From: Alistipes_A hominis
Lineage (GTDB): Bacteria; Bacteroidota; Bacteroidia; Bacteroidales; Rikenellaceae
Assembly: GCF_014288115.1 (NCBI RefSeq)
Contig: NZ_JACOOK010000002.1
Location: forward strand, 248,001 to 312,000
Direction: 5' to 3'
Length of the DNA stretch: 64,000 bases
The notes under the pieces are model-generated. The model did not search any database. It worked only from the letters and a program-made list of their open reading frames with translations, and was not told the origin of the DNA. A program made the translations under genes and the position numbers. This document shows positions 63,709-64,000 of the stretch, in pieces. How positions within the stretch are numbered: the first letter of the stretch is position 1; the number at the start of each line of letters is the position of its first letter.

Positions 63709-64000
63709 GTGGAAAACGAGCGTCAACTGATCGATAAGATCCTTCGTCTGAAAAAAGAGAAACGCGCCGTGATTCTGGCGCATTACTATACGATTCCCGA
63801 AGTGCAACAGGTGGCCGACTTCACCGGCGATAGCCTGGCGCTGTCGGCCCGGGCGGCCGAAACCGATGCGGAGATCATCCTCTTCGCCGGCGTGCATTTC
63901 ATGGCGGAGACGGCGAAAATCCTTTCGCCGGACAAAAAAGTGCTGTTGCCGGAACCCGAAGCGGGATGTTCGCTGGCGGATTCCTGCAGCGCGCCGGATT
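63709..64000 (+). CDS. nadA: Quinolinate synthase NadA (3' end outside window)
   Basis: The frame from GTG at 63709 is open to the window end (97 codons). It encodes VENERQLIDKILRLKKEK, then AHYYTIPEVQQVADFTGDSL and FAGVHFMAETAKIL, and GCSLADSC with the first [4Fe-4S] Cys, all typical of NadA. An upstream stop at 63685 leaves no ATG in frame, so GTG is the start, after an A-rich leader. NadA condenses iminoaspartate with dihydroxyacetone phosphate to quinolinate in NAD synthesis. Confidence 0.93.
   Translation, partial: MENERQLIDKILRLKKEKRAVILAHYYTIPEVQQVADFTGDSLALSARAAETDAEIILFAGVHFMAETAKILSPDKKVLLPEPEAGCSLADSCSAPD

Overview
The window looks like chromosomal DNA of a Bacteroidales bacterium with moderately high GC, most likely Rikenellaceae/Alistipes-like. 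That placement is inferred from gene content, gene order and promoter style, not from a marker gene. The signs are the Bacteroidetes -7 element TAnnTTTG upstream of many starts, often with TTG 18-20 bases further up; A-rich leaders instead of Shine-Dalgarno sites; a frdCAB/sdhCAB operon with a single cytochrome b subunit; an rnpA-hemD-DUF4271 cluster; an Mrp without its CxxC; and lipoprotein carbohydrate-active enzymes. I see no tRNA, rRNA, insertion sequence, prophage or CRISPR array.

Bases 1-15100 are a carbohydrate-utilisation island. Four tandem copies (the first cut by the window edge) of a secreted GH99/GH71-like glycosidase with a C-terminal CBM9-like domain lead into a GH106-type lipoprotein. 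A shared hairpin terminator separates them from a convergent block read from the other strand: nucleotidyltransferase, aldose 1-epimerase, FucP/GluP-type sugar transporter and a fifth, diverged glycosidase copy. The tandem copies share a C-terminal segment that is nearly base-identical in three of the four, which suggests gene conversion or very recent duplication. No SusC/SusD pair is visible.

Bases 15100-31700 are mostly housekeeping: a degenerate M23-family membrane protein, dxr, rseP and radA on the plus strand; then on the minus strand yidD, rnpA, hemD, a DUF4271 protein, an orphan histidine kinase, an S41 protease, a small membrane protein and 5-formyltetrahydrofolate cyclo-ligase; then frdCAB and a UDP-glucuronate decarboxylase-like epimerase on the plus strand.

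Bases 31700-40500 hold a prolyl oligopeptidase (minus), dapD, birA, an ECF sigma/anti-sigma/beta-barrel operon with overlapping genes, deoC and gltA. Bases 40600-49000 hold a probable envelope-modification locus: two SGNH-hydrolase proteins, an MBOAT acyltransferase, a PAP2 phosphatase and an ICMT-like methyltransferase, followed by a second, shorter GH106-like lipoprotein.

Bases 49000-64000 hold asd (minus), an AT-rich pair (6-bladed beta-propeller lipoprotein plus a 68-residue protein), then a long minus-strand run (PBP1A; an unusual HEXXH metallopeptidase/propeller/barrel protein; a SUI1-family protein; ssb; purine nucleoside phosphorylase; lpxK; sppA), then mrp and the 5' part of nadA on the plus strand. 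The nadA start is GTG.

The most unusual items are the gene-converted glycosidase array with a modified catalytic motif, the SGNH-SGNH-MBOAT locus, and the metallopeptidase-propeller-barrel protein.
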